From Exiguobacterium sp. (lineage in GTDB: Bacteria > Bacillota > Bacilli > Exiguobacteriales > Exiguobacteriaceae), in contig NZ_JAFIFD010000013.1 in assembly GCF_020832205.1 (NCBI RefSeq), forward strand, positions 124,001 through 188,000: 64,000 nucleotides of DNA, given 5' to 3'. The stretch's first letter is position 1. Each line of letters opens with the position of its first letter. A program made the translations under genes and the position numbers. Positions 34,198 to 43,894 of this stretch are shown here, one piece after another. Below the pieces are notes generated by a model, which saw only the letters and a list, made by a program, of their open reading frames with translations, did no database searches and was not told the origin of the DNA.

Positions 34198-35553
34198 TTG
34201 AACAACATCGCAATTATCGGCGGCGGTATCACCGGCATGGCGGCCGCCTACTATGCCAAACAAACCGGGGCACACGTCACACTTTATGAGGCAAGTGACC
34301 GAATCGGAGGGAAGATCAAGACGATCTATCGGGATGGGTTCGTCCTAGAGTGTGGACCAGACGGCTATATGGCACGCAAGCCCACACTCACCGAACTGAT
34401 CACAGAACTCGGTCTCGATGAACAGCTCGTCCGCTCGAAGACCGGCACGTCTTACATATTCGTCCGCAACAAGTTGCGTCAAATGCCGGCAGGGTCGGTC
34501 ATGGGGATCCCGACAAAATTCTGGCCGATGGTGAAGACCGACCTGTTCACGTGGCGCGGGAAGTTCCGGGCCGGGATGGACCTTGTGCTCCCTCGTGTTT
34601 ACGCGGGCGAAGATATCTCACTCGATACGTTCTTTCGTACCCGCCTCGGCTCTGAAGTCGTCGAGTCGATGATCGAGCCACTCTTGTCGGGCATTTATAA
34701 CGGAACGCTCGAAGATATGAGCATCGAGTCTACTTTCCCTCAGTTTATCACGATTGAACAGAAAAGACGTAGCCTCATCCTCGGCATGAAAGCACTCACA
34801 CCGCCCGTTCAGGCCGGAGTGAAACCGCAGGAGGCCGGGAAGTTCCTGTCCCTTCAAAACGGACTCGGTACGTTGATCGAGGCACTCCGTCCGTCGGTTG
34901 ACCGGCTCTATACAGATGCGTCCGTCACGGCGATCCGACCGCACGAAGTCGAGCTCGCAGACGGCACGGTCGAGCGGTTTGACGGTGTCATCCTCGCCAC
35001 GTCACCGCACGCCCTCGGTCCGATGCTCGGCATCGAAGCAGCCCGTCAACTGTCATCGCTCAAACGGACGTCTTCATTGACGGTACTTGCGGCTTTTAAA
35101 GACGAAGACGTCGACGCCCTCGACGGCACTGGCTACGTCATCGCTAAATCGGAAGGCAACGCCTTGACCGCTTGCAGTTGGATGCATAAAAAGTGGCCGC
35201 ATATGGCACCGAAAGGGACGGCGCTTCTACGCGTATATGTCGGGTCTGACTTCGTCCCTGACCTGCTCCTCGAGTCGGATGATGCCGTTGCCGCATTTGC
35301 GTTGGACGAACTCCGGAAAATCCAACACGTCGGGACGCCGCTCTTCACGAAAGTCGAGCGACACATCGACTCGATGCCGCAGTACGAAGTCGGTCACAAA
35401 CAATACGTGCGGTCGTTTGAAGACGCTGTCTCTCGACTCGAAGGCGTCGAAGCGTGCGGGGCGATTCTCCATGGAGTCGGCCTCCCAGACTGTGTCGACT
35501 CCGCGAAGCGTGCCGTCGAACGGCTGATGAAAAAGCAGGAGGTGCCGGTATGA
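34198..35553 (+). CDS. hemY: Coproporphyrinogen III/protoporphyrinogen oxidase
   Basis: A 451-residue FAD enzyme that oxidises coproporphyrinogen III to coproporphyrin III in Gram-positive haem synthesis (also called cgoX). The FAD-binding start is AIIGGGITGMAAAYY, with YEASDRIGGKIKTIYRDGFVLECGPDGYM following, and the C-terminus has HGVGLPDCVDSAKRAVERL. The start is uncertain: TTG at 34198 (after GGGTGA) gives the usual N-terminus; GTG at 34189 adds three residues. Other haem genes (hemE, hemH) are not here. It is coupled to a radical SAM gene by ATGA. Confidence 0.92.
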   Translation: MNNIAIIGGGITGMAAAYYAKQTGAHVTLYEASDRIGGKIKTIYRDGFVLECGPDGYMARKPTLTELITELGLDEQLVRSKTGTSYIFVRNKLRQMPAGSVMGIPTKFWPMVKTDLFTWRGKFRAGMDLVLPRVYAGEDISLDTFFRTRLGSEVVESMIEPLLSGIYNGTLEDMSIESTFPQFITIEQKRRSLILGMKALTPPVQAGVKPQEAGKFLSLQNGLGTLIEALRPSVDRLYTDASVTAIRPHEVELADGTVERFDGVILATSPHALGPMLGIEAARQLSSLKRTSSLTVLAAFKDEDVDALDGTGYVIAKSEGNALTACSWMHKKWPHMAPKGTALLRVYVGSDFVPDLLLESDDAVAAFALDELRKIQHVGTPLFTKVERHIDSMPQYEVGHKQYVRSFEDAVSRLEGVEACGAILHGVGLPDCVDSAKRAVERLMKKQEVPV

Positions 35554-36617
35554 GACAAGTCGACTACAATGAAAATCCGTTCATCGTCATTTGGGAAGTG
35601 ACCCGGGCCTGCGCCTTGTCCTGTGTCCATTGCCGGGCGGAAGCGCAGTATCATCGATATCCGGACGAGCTTGATACGTCGCAAGGAAAAGCACTCATTC
35701 GGGACATCTACGCGATGAATAATCCGATCCTCGTCTTCACTGGCGGAGACCCGCTCATGCGTGAGGACTTGTTCGAACTGACCCGCTACGCTTCTTCCCT
35801 CGGCATGCGCGTCTCCATGACGCCATCGGCGACGCCGCGCGTCACGCATGACGCCGTGAGACGTGCGAAAGAAGCCGGATTGACACGCTGGGCGTTCTCG
35901 CTCGATGGGCCGGACGCCAAATCACACGACTATTTCCGCGGGACGCGCGGCAGTTTCGAGCGGACTATCCGAGGTATCTCGTATTTCCGCGAAGAAGGGA
36001 TGTCGTTTCAAATCAATACGACCGTCACCGAGTACAACGTCGACCGCTTGCCCGAGATCGCCAAACTCGTCGGGGAGCTCGGTGTCTCGGTGTGGACGCT
36101 GTTCTTTCTCGTCCCGACCGGTCGCGGTTCGCTCCTCCAGCCGATTTCTCCGGAACGACATGAGGACGTATTGCGCTGGGCGTTCGCGCTTCAAGAAGAG
36201 GTCCCGTTCATCATCTCGACGACCGAGGCCCAGTTCTACCGGCGTGTCGCGAGACAAGAGAACCAGCGACGGAAAGACGAGGGACGGCCGCCGATCGGTC
36301 ACCCGCACGACGATCTCGCGAAAGCACCGCGCGGCACGAATGACGGCAACGGTTTCGTCTTTATCTCACATACAGGCGACGTCCAACCGTCGGGCTTCCT
36401 CCCTATCAAGTGCGGCAACGTCAAACAGACCCCGCTCGCCGAAATCTATCGCCATCATCCCGTGTTCAAGTCACTTCGGGACCCGGACACGCACGGCGGC
36501 AAGTGTGGCTATTGCGAATATCGCTACGTATGCGGCGGGTCCCGTGCCCGTGCTTACGCCGTAACGGGCGATTATAAAGCGGAAGAACCGTACTGTGTGT
36601 ATCAACCATCCACGTAA
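35550..36617 (+). CDS. Radical SAM/SPASM-domain protein (TIGR04053-like)
   Basis: A 355-residue radical SAM enzyme. Cysteines 21, 25 and 28 (CALSCVHC) bind the [4Fe-4S] cluster; VFTGGDPLMREDLFEL and SLDGPDAKSHDYFRG are SAM and core motifs. The C-terminal SPASM domain has KCGYCEYRYVCGGSRARAYA and a final PYCVYQP for auxiliary clusters. The N-terminal NPFIVIWEVTRAC fits the family TIGR04053, whose activity is unknown to me. It starts by ATG after AGGAGGTGCCGGT, overlapping hemY by 4 bases, so a role in haem or tetrapyrrole modification is plausible (inference; compare AhbC/AhbD, NirJ). Confidence 0.88.
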   Translation: MRQVDYNENPFIVIWEVTRACALSCVHCRAEAQYHRYPDELDTSQGKALIRDIYAMNNPILVFTGGDPLMREDLFELTRYASSLGMRVSMTPSATPRVTHDAVRRAKEAGLTRWAFSLDGPDAKSHDYFRGTRGSFERTIRGISYFREEGMSFQINTTVTEYNVDRLPEIAKLVGELGVSVWTLFFLVPTGRGSLLQPISPERHEDVLRWAFALQEEVPFIISTTEAQFYRRVARQENQRRKDEGRPPIGHPHDDLAKAPRGTNDGNGFVFISHTGDVQPSGFLPIKCGNVKQTPLAEIYRHHPVFKSLRDPDTHGGKCGYCEYRYVCGGSRARAYAVTGDYKAEEPYCVYQPST

Positions 36618-36628
36618 AAAGAATCATT

Positions 36629-36667
36629 TTACATTTTTTTGTTTTATCGTATGATAAATGTAAATAT
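36629..36667 (+). promoter_or_regulatory. Inverted-repeat promoter region before the 105-residue membrane protein
   Basis: TTTACATTT (36629-36637) and AAATGTAAA (36657-36665) form an outer inverted repeat, and TTTATC-GTAT-GATAAA (36644-36659) an inner one. A possible promoter, TTGTTT (36640-36645) and TAAATA (36662-36667) with 16 bases between, lies inside. A weak AT-rich hairpin with a T run at 36615-36640 may also end the radical SAM transcript. Confidence 0.45.
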
Positions 36668-36705
36668 ATTGAATTCACATTTCATACGATGAAGGTGGAG
36701 ATGAC

Positions 36706-37023
36706 ATGTTCGTGTACATCCCGATTGACGGCTTGTTTTATATCGGCTTCGCACTTATCGTTTTAATCAGCTATCCGATCGACCATCTCGTCATGCGGGT
36801 CGGAAAGACGGTCAATGGCGCATTTTACTCGCTCGTCGCGGTCAGTCTCGGTCTGTTCTTTTGGCTTGTGATTTGGTTTGACGAAGCAGCGCGACAGCGT
36901 GATATGGGGACAATCCCGGTCGTCTTCAATTTTGCGTTCGCCGTCCTGTTGTATGCCGCGTTTCTCGCAGTCAGTTATTTCGTGTTACGTGCCGTCCACA
37001 GACGCACACAAGTGAATCGCTAA
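36706..37023 (+). CDS. Small integral membrane protein, 105 residues
   Basis: I do not recognise this protein. Three hydrophobic segments are visible: about 7-25 (DGLFYIGFALIVLISYPI), 40-60 (FYSLVAVSLGLFFWLVIWF) and 72-94 (VVFNFAFAVLLYAAFLAVSYFVL), with a basic C-terminus. The ATG follows GAAGGTGGAG. It is separated from the upstream radical SAM gene by 88 bases containing a repeat-rich promoter region, so it is probably transcribed separately. A terminator follows immediately. Confidence 0.75.
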   Translation: MFVYIPIDGLFYIGFALIVLISYPIDHLVMRVGKTVNGAFYSLVAVSLGLFFWLVIWFDEAARQRDMGTIPVVFNFAFAVLLYAAFLAVSYFVLRAVHRRTQVNR

Positions 37024-37059
37024 AAAAGGAGCGCCAGCATCTGCTAGCGCTCCTTCTTT
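37024..37059. terminator. Bidirectional terminator
   Basis: GGAGCGCCAGCATCTGCTAGCGCTCC hairpin core (GGAGCGC / GCGCTCC plus inner AGC/GCT) with A and T runs, between the membrane protein and clpB. Confidence 0.85.
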
Positions 37060-37060
37060 G

Positions 37061-39652
37061 TTAATAAGTCACGGTCGTCGGACGGAGCGTCAATTCTCCG
37101 TTCTCAACGTCGATCATGACCGTTTGACCATCCTCGACGTCTCCGGCGAGGATGCTACGGGCGAGCTTCGTCTCGATCGTCCGTTGCACGTAGCGATTGA
37201 TTGGACGAGCCCCGAACTGTGGTTCGTACGCCTCGTCCGCGATGAACGTTTTCGCCGCTTCCGAAATCTCGATGTGAATCGAACGGGCCGTCAAGCGGCT
37301 TCCCATCCGGGCGACCGCCTTCTCGACGATTTGTCCGATTTGAGCGCGCGTGAGCGGATGGAACAAAATCGTCTCATCGACCCGGTTCAAGAACTCCGGT
37401 CGGAAGTGACGACGGAGCCGTTCGATGACTTGGCGCTCTTCTTCCTCATCGATGACGCCGTCTTTCGCGGCCTCGAGCAAGATGTCGGCCCCGATGTTTG
37501 AAGTCATGATGACAATCGTGTTCTTGAAGTCGACGACCCGCCCGTGCGAGTCGGTGAGACGACCGTCATCGAGCAGTTGCAGCAAGATGTTGAACACATC
37601 GGCATGCGCTTTTTCGACTTCATCCAACAACAGCACCGAGTAAGGGTTGCGACGCACCGCTTCGGTCAACTGGCCGCCTTCTTCATATCCGATATAGCCT
37701 GGAGGCGCCCCGACGAGACGTGACACGGCATGTTTTTCCATATATTCGCTCATATCGAGACGGACGATATGGTCTTCCGAATCGAACATCGCCTCGGCGA
37801 GCGCTTTGCCAAGCTCGGTTTTCCCGACCCCGGTCGGTCCGAGGAAGAGGAAGGAGCCGATCGGGCGGTTCGGGTCTTTAATGCCGGCCCGAGCCCGGAT
37901 GACCGCATCGCTGACGAGACGGATCGCATCGTCTTGCCCGAAGACACGTTTGTGCAGCACCGTCTCAAGATTCAGCAACTTATCACGCTCGCCTTCGGTC
38001 AACTTCGTCACCGGGATGCCGGTCCATTTCGAGACGACTTCAGCGATTTCTTCTTCGGTCACTTCTTCCCGGACGAGTTCGCGCGTCACCGCACCGGCGA
38101 GACGCTCTGCCTCGGCAAGTTCACGTTCGAGCTCCGGGATGCGCCCATATTTCAGCTCGGAAGCGCGGTTCAAGTCGTAACGGCTCTCGGCCTCTTGCAG
38201 TTCAAGCTTCACTTTCTCCAAGTCTCCGCGGATGTGCTGGACGCGGTGTGTCGACTCTTTCTCGTTCTCCCAGCGCAAGCGGAGCGCGTCGGACTGCTCC
38301 CGAGACGAGGCGAGCTCTTGTTGAAGCGCTTCTAACCGTTTCTTCGAAGCATCGTCGCTCTCTTTTTTAAGCGCCGCTTCCTCGATTTCGAGCTGCATGA
38401 CGCGGCGGACGAGTTCATCGAGTTCGGCCGGCATCGATTCCATCTCGGTCCGAATCATCGCACATGACTCATCGACGAGGTCAATCGCCTTGTCCGGCAT
38501 GAACCGGTCGGTGATGTAGCGGTTCGACAACACGGCCGCCGCGACGAGCGCGTTGTCGTGAATGCGGACACCGTGGTGAATCTCGAAACGCTCTTTCAAA
38601 CCGCGCAAGATCGAGACCGTGTCTTCGACGTCTGGTTCGTCGACGAGCACTTGTTGGAACCGGCGTTCGAGCGCCGGGTCTTTCTCGATGTATTGGCGAT
38701 ACTCATCGAGAGTCGTCGCACCGATACAGTGCAACTCTCCGCGGGCGAGCATCGGTTTCAACATATTGCCGGCGTCCATCGCCCCTTCCGATTTACCGGC
38801 GCCGACGATCGTGTGCAACTCATCGATGAAGAGGATGATTTTCCCTTCCGCCTCTTTCACTTCGTTCAACACGGCTTGAAGCCGCTCTTCAAACTCCCCG
38901 CGATATTTGGCCCCGGCGACGAGCGAGCTCATGTCGAGACTGAAGATCGTCTTGTCTTTCAAGCTTTCCGGTACGTCGCCCCGAACGATCCGTTGGGCGA
39001 GACCTTCGACGATCGCCGTCTTCCCGACCCCCGGTTCTCCGATCAAGACGGGATTGTTTTTCGTTTTTCGGCTCAAGATGCGGATGACGCGGCGAATCTC
39101 ACTGTCACGACCGATGACAGGATCGATTTTTCCGGTCTTCACTTCTTGAATCAAGTCGCGGCCGTATTTCGTCAACACGTCATACGTCGCTTCTGGTGAT
39201 TTCGATGTGATGCGCCGATTCCCGCGGACGGCGATGAGCGCTTCCCGCAACTTTTCTTCCGTCACACCTTTACGTTCGAGCATGCTTTGTGCTTGGCTCT
39301 TGTTCAGTAAAATTCCGAGCAAGACGTGCTCGACCGAGACGTACTCGTCATTCATGCCGGTCGCTTCACGTTCAGCCGTCGTCAATACGTTCAAGAGCGA
39401 CGCCGAAATCATCGGTGTCGTCGGATTTTGTAATTTCGGTGCCTGTTTGAGCGCCATCGCGACTTCTGCCTCGATCTCCCCGACATTCAATTCCATCTTC
39501 TGCAACAAAAGCGGAATGATGCCATCCGTTTGTGAAATCATCGAGGCGAGCACGTGCCATTCGTTCATCTCGCTATGATGATACTGCTTGGCAAGTGCTT
39601 GTGAACTGACAATACTTTCATGGGCTTTATCGGTAAATCGATTGAAATCCAT
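37061..39652 (-). CDS. clpB: ClpB protein disaggregase
   Basis: An 863-residue HSP100 ATPase that rescues aggregated proteins with DnaK. The N-terminal Clp repeats are followed by AAA-1 (Walker [14 protein letters not shown]), the coiled-coil middle domain (about 400-525) that separates it from ClpC, and AAA-2 ([18 protein letters not shown]). The conserved C-terminal arginine and dimer region close the chain. The ATG is 8 bases after GGAGG; a GTG directly upstream is possible. It follows the J-domain gene by 18 bases and shares its CtsR-controlled promoter. Confidence 0.97.
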   Translation of the reverse strand: MDFNRFTDKAHESIVSSQALAKQYHHSEMNEWHVLASMISQTDGIIPLLLQKMELNVGEIEAEVAMALKQAPKLQNPTTPMISASLLNVLTTAEREATGMNDEYVSVEHVLLGILLNKSQAQSMLERKGVTEEKLREALIAVRGNRRITSKSPEATYDVLTKYGRDLIQEVKTGKIDPVIGRDSEIRRVIRILSRKTKNNPVLIGEPGVGKTAIVEGLAQRIVRGDVPESLKDKTIFSLDMSSLVAGAKYRGEFEERLQAVLNEVKEAEGKIILFIDELHTIVGAGKSEGAMDAGNMLKPMLARGELHCIGATTLDEYRQYIEKDPALERRFQQVLVDEPDVEDTVSILRGLKERFEIHHGVRIHDNALVAAAVLSNRYITDRFMPDKAIDLVDESCAMIRTEMESMPAELDELVRRVMQLEIEEAALKKESDDASKKRLEALQQELASSREQSDALRLRWENEKESTHRVQHIRGDLEKVKLELQEAESRYDLNRASELKYGRIPELERELAEAERLAGAVTRELVREEVTEEEIAEVVSKWTGIPVTKLTEGERDKLLNLETVLHKRVFGQDDAIRLVSDAVIRARAGIKDPNRPIGSFLFLGPTGVGKTELGKALAEAMFDSEDHIVRLDMSEYMEKHAVSRLVGAPPGYIGYEEGGQLTEAVRRNPYSVLLLDEVEKAHADVFNILLQLLDDGRLTDSHGRVVDFKNTIVIMTSNIGADILLEAAKDGVIDEEEERQVIERLRRHFRPEFLNRVDETILFHPLTRAQIGQIVEKAVARMGSRLTARSIHIEISEAAKTFIADEAYEPQFGARPINRYVQRTIETKLARSILAGDVEDGQTVMIDVENGELTLRPTTVTY

Positions 39653-39670
39653 CACGTTTCCTCCTTATGC

Positions 39671-40537
39671 TCAGCGTTCGAGTTGTTCATAAACAGATCG
39701 GTGGGCAGCATCGAGCGGTAAATCGACTTCAAGCTGGACGAACAAGTCAGAGCGGACTTTCGCCGCTGTCATGAAGCCACGTCCGGGGATTCGCATCCGC
39801 TGTCCGGGACGCGATCCTGGTTTGACCTTCAATTTGACACGACCGCCGTCGAGCGTCGCAACGACGACTTCAGTGCCGTCGAGGAACGCGAGCGGACGCA
39901 ACCGTTTGACGGTGATGACGTTCGCACCTTCTCGACGGTACGTGTCGTCATCCGTGAAATGAAGTTCGACGTAGACGTCTCCCCGGTCTCCGGCCTGTCC
40001 GACTTTGCTGCTCTTGCCTTTCAAACGCAGCTTCTGGCCCTCGTGCGCCCCTTTTGGAATCTTCACGTTGACCGTGCCCGTCTGAAGTCGCAAACTCACT
40101 TTCGAATCAGATGTCAGTTGACTGAGCGGCACGTTGACACGGACCGTCTCATCTAAATCCTCTTCGACCGCCTGATCGAAGAAGCTGCCAAACATATCCT
40201 CGAAGCCGAACGTGCGCGACGTCGTCCGCGAACCGCCTCCAAATTGACGGAACAAGTCCTCGAACTGGGCCGAACCTTCGCCGTACCCGTCGCCGCTGTA
40301 AGTCCCGCCGCCGAACGTCGGGCCCTCGGCACTTCCATATCGGTCATAATTCGCTTTTTTCTCTGGGTCGCTCAACACGTCAAACGCTTCTTGAATCGCT
40401 TTGAACTTGTCTTGCGCGCCCGGATCTTTATTGACGTCCGGATGGTATTGTTTGGCCAACTTTCGATAAGCTCGTTTAATGTCCTGGTCTGATGCCTGTT
40501 TCGACACCCCGAGGACGTCATAATAATTTTTTGCCAT
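39671..40537 (-). CDS. cbpA: J-domain co-chaperone, class II DnaJ (CbpA-like)
   Basis: A 288-residue type II J protein. The J domain carries the HPD motif in [13 protein letters not shown], a G/F-rich linker ([17 protein letters not shown]) follows, and the C-terminal substrate-binding domains ([10 protein letters not shown] to the end) are present. There is no cysteine-rich zinc finger, so it is not the main DnaJ. It should deliver substrates to DnaK for ClpB-assisted disaggregation. The ATG follows GGTGAGGTGAAACGAG. First gene of the CtsR-controlled operon with clpB. Confidence 0.93.
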   Translation of the reverse strand: MAKNYYDVLGVSKQASDQDIKRAYRKLAKQYHPDVNKDPGAQDKFKAIQEAFDVLSDPEKKANYDRYGSAEGPTFGGGTYSGDGYGEGSAQFEDLFRQFGGGSRTTSRTFGFEDMFGSFFDQAVEEDLDETVRVNVPLSQLTSDSKVSLRLQTGTVNVKIPKGAHEGQKLRLKGKSSKVGQAGDRGDVYVELHFTDDDTYRREGANVITVKRLRPLAFLDGTEVVVATLDGGRVKLKVKPGSRPGQRMRIPGRGFMTAAKVRSDLFVQLEVDLPLDAAHRSVYEQLER

Positions 40538-40580
40538 CTCGTTTCACCTCACCTATCCCTTTCCCGATTCTGATAAGTCT

Positions 40581-40610
40581 ATTCTACCCAATTGGTCAAA
40601 GAAGGTCAAA
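40581..40610 (-). promoter_or_regulatory. CtsR box with cbpA-clpB promoter
   Basis: On the plus strand GGTCAAA-GAA-GGTCAAA (40594-40610) is a perfect CtsR heptad repeat with the usual 3-base spacer. In the minus-strand promoter, TTGACC (40604-40609) is the -35 and TAGAAT (40581-40586) the -10, spacer 17 bases. The operator therefore covers the -35 and spacer, giving class III heat-shock control. Confidence 0.9.
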
Positions 40611-40635
40611 GAATACCCTCGCTATTATGTGTACG

Positions 40636-40672
40636 AAAAAAAGAAGGACTTCGTTTCATCACGAAGTCCTTT
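40636..40672 (-). terminator. camS terminator
   Basis: AAGGACTTCGT / ACGAAGTCCTT stem with TTCATC loop and seven T residues on the minus strand. Confidence 0.87.
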
Positions 40673-40675
40673 CCA

Positions 40676-41854
40676 TTAGAAATATACTTTTGGCGCAGGC
40701 ATGCCTTCTTCGAACACGATCGTCACTTCGTGGTTCCCGCCAAGCGATGTGACGTTGATGCGGACCGGTACGCTGCGGTTGTACTCCCACCGGTTCTCAA
40801 GCAATCCGACGATATGTTGCGTGAAGCCGACGAGTTCGGCTCGGCTGTAGAATTGGATCGGGATATCAATCTCAAGGCGCGACAAGTCGCCATTTTGATA
40901 AAACCCTTTGCCGATCATTCCGCTGAAGTCCGGGAACACATCCGCGATCCGGTCACTGAACAACGTGAACTTCTGGGCATCGTCCCGCACTTCGTTCGTC
41001 GCCGTGCCCGATGGGAAGTAATAATACTTCTCATCGATGGCTTTCCAGTCCCCGGCGGCGACGCCGTCTCCTTTTCCGACGAACGCCGACTTGATGTAGT
41101 TGCCCGGCGTCGGCGAGCCTTGAGCCGATTTCATATAAAGCGCGACGTTGATGTCGAGGTCTTTGAAGTCTTCCCGTTCACGCAGTTGCGTCACGAGTTC
41201 GTTCGCCATCCGTTCTCCCTCCGCGATGACTTTTTTCTCATCCAACCGTTCCGTATACGTCGGGCCGAAGTTCGGGGCTTGGAAGACGTATTCACGGTTC
41301 AAGATGAGAGCGAACGACACGCCGCCGAGCTCGTAGCCGTTGTCGGCTTTTCGCATGTAATTTTGTTCGACGAGCGAAGCCAAGTAGAGCGGTGATTCTT
41401 TATTGGCATCGACGAAGTCAGCGTCTGACACTTCTGCCGTCCCGTTCGCATACGACGGGTTGAGCGGGACGAGCGCGCCTTCTTCTTGACTCTTGTCTTT
41501 TCGACCGAGCAAGCGTGACATGTCGCCGCTGTTTAACAGCTGTCCTTCTTGATATGCGAACTGGTCCGGGTTGAACGCCCCTGTCGAGTGGCGCATCAAT
41601 CCGAGCTCGACTTCTTCGAGTTCGAGCGACGAACTGACTTGCCGTTGGGCGAGACCGCGCGCTGCGGCTGATTTAAACGGGATGACCATCTGATAGTAAG
41701 AATCCCGCGCCTCGATTGCCGGCGTGACACCTTCAGACGTCGTCTCGTTCCCGGTCGGCGTCACTTCTTCCTCCCCCATCGGGATTTTCATTGAACATCC
41801 GCTAAGCAACAGACTGGCGGCCACAGCGGGAATGATGAGTTGCTTCCATTTCAT
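40676..41854 (-). CDS. camS: CamS-family sex pheromone-type lipoprotein
   Basis: A 392-residue lipoprotein: signal WKQLIIPAVAASLLLSGC with the lipobox cysteine, then the CamS family domain (YYQMVIPFKSAAARGL, DMSRLLGRKDKSQEEGALVPLN, ENRWEYNRSVPVRINVTSLGG). In enterococci and staphylococci the signal peptide yields a pheromone; in Bacilli (YerH) the function is unknown. Its place downstream of ligA is conserved, although here an LPXTG gene intervenes. The gene has its own extended -10 promoter. Confidence 0.92.
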   Translation of the reverse strand: MKWKQLIIPAVAASLLLSGCSMKIPMGEEEVTPTGNETTSEGVTPAIEARDSYYQMVIPFKSAAARGLAQRQVSSSLELEEVELGLMRHSTGAFNPDQFAYQEGQLLNSGDMSRLLGRKDKSQEEGALVPLNPSYANGTAEVSDADFVDANKESPLYLASLVEQNYMRKADNGYELGGVSFALILNREYVFQAPNFGPTYTERLDEKKVIAEGERMANELVTQLREREDFKDLDINVALYMKSAQGSPTPGNYIKSAFVGKGDGVAAGDWKAIDEKYYYFPSGTATNEVRDDAQKFTLFSDRIADVFPDFSGMIGKGFYQNGDLSRLEIDIPIQFYSRAELVGFTQHIVGLLENRWEYNRSVPVRINVTSLGGNHEVTIVFEEGMPAPKVYF

Positions 41855-41901
41855 CTATGTCTAAACTCCTTTGATAAATCGATTCATCGTACACTTCGTC
41901 C

Positions 41902-41910
41902 ATTATAACA
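41902..41910 (-). promoter_or_regulatory. Extended -10 promoter of camS
   Basis: TGTTATAAT on the minus strand about 48 bases before the camS start; no clear -35, as allowed for extended -10 promoters. Confidence 0.55.
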
Positions 41911-41961
41911 AAATCGTCGGATGAAAAAAGTGTCGAACCGGAATCAGTCCAGCAACATGTG

Positions 41962-41993
41962 AAAACGCCCTTCGACATGACAGTCGAAGAGCG
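41962..41993 (-). terminator. Terminator after the LPXTG gene
   Basis: CGC.CTTCGAC / GTCGAAG.GCG hairpin with loop ATGACA and a short TTTTC tail on the minus strand, directly after the LPXTG stop. Confidence 0.65.
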
Positions 41994-41998
41994 TCGAG

Positions 41999-43894
41999 TC
42001 AAGCTTTTCTAGAAGGGCGGCGCCAGTGCGTCAACGCGAACAATCCGAGGATGATCAAGACGAGTCCGAGCGCCGTCACCCACGTGCCGGTTGAGCCGGT
42101 CAATGGAAGTGTTCCTTGGTCAGGCGTGACAGGTGTCGTCGGTTCCGGGACGTACACCGAATCATCTTCTCGTTCCGGGATCGCTTGTTTGACGTGGACC
42201 GTCGCTTCAGCCGAGCGGGAGACACGGTTTCCGCTCACTTCGAACGTGAACGTGACACGGTTCGTAAGTGTACCGCCAGCCCGTACGTCGTAGGACGGGA
42301 GCAACACTTTCTCCATCTCCAGCACGATCTCTTCGCCCGGTATGAGTCCGTTCTCCACTTCGGCAAGTGCCCGCATGCCGTCACGGAGCGTCTCCGTCGT
42401 CTCTTGCTGTTCGGTCTCGGTCAACGCGCCGCTCGTCCACTGCTCCATCACATCGACGAAATAAAGAGTGACGTTCGACGTATTCGTAATCGTATACGTG
42501 TAGACGATCGTGTCGCCCGGGTGAACCGTGTTTGGGTTCGCCACTTTCGTCACCGTGAAGTCGATGCGGTTCAACAAGACGATTTGTTGACTCTCGGCAT
42601 CGATGACGCGTCCGAACTCGTCGCTCGCCGCGACACGGAACACGTTCCCAATCTCGGGATGAACGGTATCATCATAGTCGCTCGGGACTTCAAGATTGAC
42701 CGTCGTTTCGACTCGTTCTCCCGGGGCGAGACCGTCCGTCCCGATGAGGTCCGTCAATCTCGTGTTCACCGTCTCGTTGAAAGCCGCCACCGCTTCGGTG
42801 CCGATCCCGCCGCTGAAGAACTCGTCTTCAATCGACGTGATGGTGAGCGTCGTCTCTCCTGTGTTCTCGATCACGAACGTATACGGGATCATCCCGCCGA
42901 CGACGGCTTGGTCAATATTTGCTTCCTTGCCGACTTCAAGTCCAATCGTCTTGTCTGGAACGACCGTCACCGTCACATCGGTACAGTCAGCCGGAATCGC
43001 TTCATCCGGTCCTTCCACACCGGTGCAAAACGTGTTCGTCACGTCCGTCTCCATGTCCACGTCCGGGGCGAACGTATCAAATTGGATCGTCGTCGTGCCG
43101 ACCGGGATGACGGGGAACGTCCAGTAGAAAGCAGGCGGTCCGCTCACAACGGTCGGGACAGGTGTTTCGACCCCGTCCGGTCCGAGCACTTCCACGGAAT
43201 CGGCGACGACCGTCAACGCTTCCGGGACCGTGTCAGATACCGAGAAATTCTCAATCGGAGCACCGTCCACGTTGATGACGAGACGATACGTCAACAAGTC
43301 GCCGGCGAGCACTTCCATGATTTCTCCGTCGGCACCGAGTGCGAGTTTTTCAATCGTGACCGTCGGAGCGACCGTCGTCGCGGCCACTTCTTCCAACATC
43401 GTCTCGACTTCAGCAACCGGTTGTTCCGTTGCTTCTTCGGCCTCGACGGTTTGTTCTGCCGTCACTTCGACCGCTTCCTCAGCTTCAACGACATCAATCA
43501 CCGGTTCGGATTCGTCTTCATTTCCGACCGGTTCCGCTTCAGACGGCAAGACGACCGCTTCTTCTGCCGGTTCGGTTGTGATCGTGAAAGCGGTGAACGA
43601 ATAGGGGACGCGGTCTTCATTGTATAGCGTGATCGTCTCGATCATCGCCGAATCGACGTGCGCGGCGTCAATCATGAAACGCCAGCTGTCGGCCGTTTCA
43701 CGGACACCGTAGTACGTCACGTCCTCATAGACGAGGCTCGCCTCATACAGACTGTTCGCCTCTTCTGCCGTCAGTTCGACTTGCGCGAAGATCGTGCTCG
43801 TCTCCTCTGCGTGCAGGACGTTCGGTGTGAGCATGCCGATGAGTAAAACGAATAAAGCGATGAGTGCTGTCACTTGACGTTTGGCGCTTCCCAT
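41999..43894 (-). CDS. LPXTG cell-wall-anchored surface protein with DUF11-like repeats
   Basis: A 631-residue exported protein. The signal peptide ends near VLHAEE. An acidic, low-complexity stretch (about 120-170, many Glu/Ala/Val) precedes at least three DUF11-like immunoglobulin-type repeats starting near VTIEKLALGADGEI, IGLEVGKEANIDQA and FTVTKVANPNTVHPGD. The sorting signal LPLTG is at 596-600, then a membrane helix and RRPSRKA. Sortase should link it to peptidoglycan. Role unknown; adhesion or wall structure is possible. The ATG follows GAGGAGGGGACCACC. It interrupts the usual ligA-camS neighbourhood. Confidence 0.9.
   Translation of the reverse strand: MGSAKRQVTALIALFVLLIGMLTPNVLHAEETSTIFAQVELTAEEANSLYEASLVYEDVTYYGVRETADSWRFMIDAAHVDSAMIETITLYNEDRVPYSFTAFTITTEPAEEAVVLPSEAEPVGNEDESEPVIDVVEAEEAVEVTAEQTVEAEEATEQPVAEVETMLEEVAATTVAPTVTIEKLALGADGEIMEVLAGDLLTYRLVINVDGAPIENFSVSDTVPEALTVVADSVEVLGPDGVETPVPTVVSGPPAFYWTFPVIPVGTTTIQFDTFAPDVDMETDVTNTFCTGVEGPDEAIPADCTDVTVTVVPDKTIGLEVGKEANIDQAVVGGMIPYTFVIENTGETTLTITSIEDEFFSGGIGTEAVAAFNETVNTRLTDLIGTDGLAPGERVETTVNLEVPSDYDDTVHPEIGNVFRVAASDEFGRVIDAESQQIVLLNRIDFTVTKVANPNTVHPGDTIVYTYTITNTSNVTLYFVDVMEQWTSGALTETEQQETTETLRDGMRALAEVENGLIPGEEIVLEMEKVLLPSYDVRAGGTLTNRVTFTFEVSGNRVSRSAEATVHVKQAIPEREDDSVYVPEPTTPVTPDQGTLPLTGSTGTWVTALGLVLIILGLFALTHWRRPSRKA

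Noticed and set aside
42116-43627. 503-codon plus-strand open frame opposite the LPXTG gene
   Set aside because: It mirrors the codon structure of the LPXTG gene, is extremely rich in Arg/His/Asp, lacks any domain, and has no binding site. The LPXTG protein has clear signal, repeats and sorting motif.
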